Shown here piece after piece: positions 6,783 through 7,642 of a stretch of DNA of 7,642 nt (position 1 is the first letter of the stretch; each line of letters begins with the position of its first letter). The DNA is taken from NCBI GenBank assembly GCA_900752475.1, contig CAADVJ010000061.1, positions 1-7,642 on the forward strand, read 5' to 3'. A model generated the notes under the pieces. It searched no databases, was not told the DNA's origin, and worked only from the letters and a program-made list of their open reading frames with translations. This DNA comes from an uncultured Collinsella sp. GTDB lineage: Bacteria; Actinomycetota; Coriobacteriia; Coriobacteriales; Coriobacteriaceae. The position numbers and the translations under genes are program-made.

Positions 6783-6839
6783 ATCTCGATCTGCAACACC
6801 TAGCCGCCCAAATCGGGTCTAGATGTTGCAGATCGAGAT
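6783..6839. repeat. Palindromic repeat copy 3 (16-bp perfect arms plus inner stem)
   Basis: ATCTCGATCTGCAACA (6783-6798) pairs perfectly with TGTTGCAGATCGAGAT (6824-6839). After one mismatch, CTAG (6800-6803) pairs with CTAG (6819-6822). The centre holds CCGCCCAAATCGGGTCT, related to the other centres. It begins 81 bp after copy 2. A T-A pair of copies 1 and 2 is replaced by C-G here on both arms. Confidence 0.8.
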
Positions 6840-6886
6840 TTTGTTTGAGAGGCCGAGAATTGGACCGAAAACACAGTCCCGAAATA

Positions 6887-6918
6887 ACAAAAAAGCTCGC
6901 CGGCTAGGCCGACGAGCT
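6887..6918 (-). terminator. Rho-independent terminator of the initiator tRNA gene
   Basis: On the minus strand AGCTCGTCGGC, a 3-nt loop and GCCGGCGAGCT form an 11-bp stem with one U-G pair (arms 6908-6918 and 6894-6904). TTTTTGTTATTTC follows. It starts 9 nt after the tRNA CCA end. Confidence 0.85.
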
Positions 6919-6927
6919 GCAAGTTCT

Positions 6928-7004
6928 TGGTCGCGGGGGCAGGATTTGAACCTACGACCTCCGGGTTATGAGCCCGGCGAGCTACCAGACTGCTCCACCC
7001 CGCA
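6928..7004 (-). tRNA. Initiator tRNA-Met (anticodon CAT), CCA encoded
   Basis: This 77-nt tRNA reads TGCGGGG (acceptor), GAGC/GCTC D stem, CCGGG-CTCATAA-CCCGG anticodon arm (anticodon at 6968-6970), AGGTC variable region, GTAGG-TTCAAAT-CCTGC T arm, CCCCGCG, A73 and CCA. Initiator identity is shown by the three G-C pairs next to the anticodon loop and the A11-U24 pair in the D stem, as in bacterial tRNA-fMet. The first acceptor pair is U1-G72 rather than the usual C1 x A72 mismatch. This keeps the weak 1-72 end that methionyl-tRNA formyltransferase needs. The gene stands alone with its own terminator and is divergent from coaX. Confidence 0.95.
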
Positions 7005-7035
7005 ATGTCTGGGCGCCTCATGTGCGCAAGAAAGA

Positions 7036-7064
7036 ATATTACGCGGGAGTTCGGTAAACGGCAA
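7036..7064 (-). promoter_or_regulatory. Likely promoter of the initiator tRNA gene
   Basis: TTGCCG (7059-7064) and TAATAT (7036-7041) on the minus strand are separated by 17 bp. The predicted start near 7029 leaves a leader of about 25 nt before the mature tRNA. Each hexamer matches the consensus at four of six positions. Confidence 0.45.
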
Positions 7065-7158
7065 GGAAAATCTCGTAGAGCATAATTCCTTCATATTTAT
7101 ACCCCTCAGCCCCTATCACCGTAAACGAATCGCAGCCGAGCGCCGTCGACGGCACGTA

Positions 7159-7164
7159 TACAAT
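7159..7164 (+). promoter_or_regulatory. Candidate -10 element of coaX
   Basis: TACAAT (within TATACAAT, 7157-7164) matches five of six -10 positions and lies 36 bp before the coaX ATG. No clear -35 element is seen upstream. Confidence 0.3.
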
Positions 7165-7190
7165 GGTGCGCGTCCTTTTATGCCAACACT

Positions 7191-7195
7191 GGGAG
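7191..7195 (+). promoter_or_regulatory. Shine-Dalgarno of coaX
   Basis: GGGAG lies 5 nt before the ATG at 7201 and supports that start. Confidence 0.6.
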
Positions 7196-7200
7196 TAGAC

Positions 7201-7642
7201 ATGCTGCTCGCTATCGATATGGGAAACACGCAGACGGCCATGGGCCTGTTTGACGGAGACGAGCTGGTGCAGTCGTGGCGCATGCCCACCGACCGCTCCT
7301 ATACCGCCGACGAGATCCATGTGCGCCTGATGGGTTTCTTTAAAATGTACGGCCTTTCGCTCGACGCGGTCGACGCGATCGCCTTTGCGGGCGTGGTGCC
7401 GCAGCTCTCGCGCGAATGGCACGCCGTGGCCGACCGCATTGCCGCGGACGCCATCGTCATCGGGCCGCAGACGGCCGCGGTGACCAAGCTGCGCGCGGCG
7501 CGCCCCCAGGCCGTAGGTGCCGATCGCGTCGCCAACGCCGTTGCGGCCGAGACTTTCTACGGCGCGCCGGCAATCGTGGTGGACTTTGGCTCCGCTACCA
7601 ATATCGACGTCATCGATGAGGACGGTTATTACATTGGCGGAG
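7201..7642 (+). CDS. coaX: Type III pantothenate kinase, 3' end cut by window
   Basis: CoaX phosphorylates pantothenate with ATP, the first step of coenzyme A synthesis, in the cytoplasm. It is a dimeric ASKHA-fold enzyme unrelated to CoaA. The 147 visible residues start MLLAIDMGNTQTAMGLFDGD, giving the first phosphate motif D6-x-G8-N9-T10. Further family motifs are TDRSYTADE (30-38), GADRVANAVAA (106-116, with D108 and R109 at the substrate site) and VVDFGSATNIDVID (126-139), the second phosphate motif. Family members are about 255-265 residues long, so roughly 110 residues are missing beyond the right edge. The start is supported by GGGAG 5 nt upstream, and the protein begins just before the first phosphate motif, as is normal for the family. 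The gene is divergent from the initiator tRNA gene; no operon partner is visible. Confidence 0.95.
   Translation, partial: MLLAIDMGNTQTAMGLFDGDELVQSWRMPTDRSYTADEIHVRLMGFFKMYGLSLDAVDAIAFAGVVPQLSREWHAVADRIAADAIVIGPQTAAVTKLRAARPQAVGADRVANAVAAETFYGAPAIVVDFGSATNIDVIDEDGYYIGG

Noticed and set aside
6618..6839. CRISPR array interpretation of the three repeats
   Set aside because: Each unit is itself a 55-65 bp palindrome with a conserved centre and diverged arms. CRISPR repeats are shorter and nearly identical, and no cas gene is present.
7163..7198. An 11-codon open frame ending 2 nt before the coaX start
   Set aside because: It has no ribosome site, overlaps the candidate -10, and is most simply chance.
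7039..7422. A 127-codon minus-strand frame antisense to coaX and its upstream region
   Set aside because: It covers the tRNA promoter and coaX coding DNA and resembles no protein family; coaX motifs are unmistakable on the other strand.

Overview
The window looks like chromosome from a G+C-rich anaerobic bacterium. My best guess is a Coriobacteriia actinomycete such as Collinsella. This is inferred from three things: an Ech-type membrane hydrogenase, a large flavin/Fe-S enoate-reductase-like enzyme, and type III pantothenate kinase in G+C-rich DNA. No 16S rRNA or other decisive marker is present.

Left part (1-3424, minus strand): the start of an energy-converting [NiFe]-hydrogenase (group 4, Ech-like) operon. 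The first gene is a single uninterrupted 960-codon reading frame. It joins an EchA/HycC/NuoL-type ion-translocating subunit to an EchB/HycD/NuoH-type subunit. A 12-nt gap follows, with the Shine-Dalgarno overlapping the upstream stop codon, and then comes the Fe-S small subunit (EchC/HycG/NuoB type), which runs off the left edge. The order A-B-C matches Ech operons, so the large subunit and ferredoxin-like subunits probably lie beyond position 1. Together these proteins would couple ferredoxin-linked H2 chemistry to ion movement across the membrane.

Middle (3425-4449): a short regulatory region with a direct-repeat pair upstream of the hydrogenase operon, and then a lone double-helix-turn-helix protein resembling the OrfA half of an IS3/IS150-type transposase. 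That gene has its own terminator and no OrfB partner. A noticeably A+T-rich stretch of about 300 bp follows, with no convincing gene, and then the terminator of the next gene.

Right-centre (4450-6480, minus strand): a 676-residue flavoenzyme of the 2,4-dienoyl-CoA reductase / 2-enoate reductase / BaiCD-BaiH / trimethylamine dehydrogenase type (FMN barrel, 4Fe-4S, FAD and NAD(P) domains). It has an unusual Ala/Lys/Glu-rich insertion and lacks the usual barrel motif near the active site.

Right (6481-7642): three diverged copies of a long palindromic repeat at a regular 80-81 bp period, then a minus-strand initiator tRNA-Met gene with its own terminator and likely promoter. Divergently on the plus strand is the 5' part of coaX (type III pantothenate kinase), cut by the right edge. 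The genes other than the hydrogenase pair appear to be independent transcription units. The most interesting items are the hairpin-repeat array, the EchA-EchB fusion, the modified flavoenzyme and the U1-G72 initiator tRNA.
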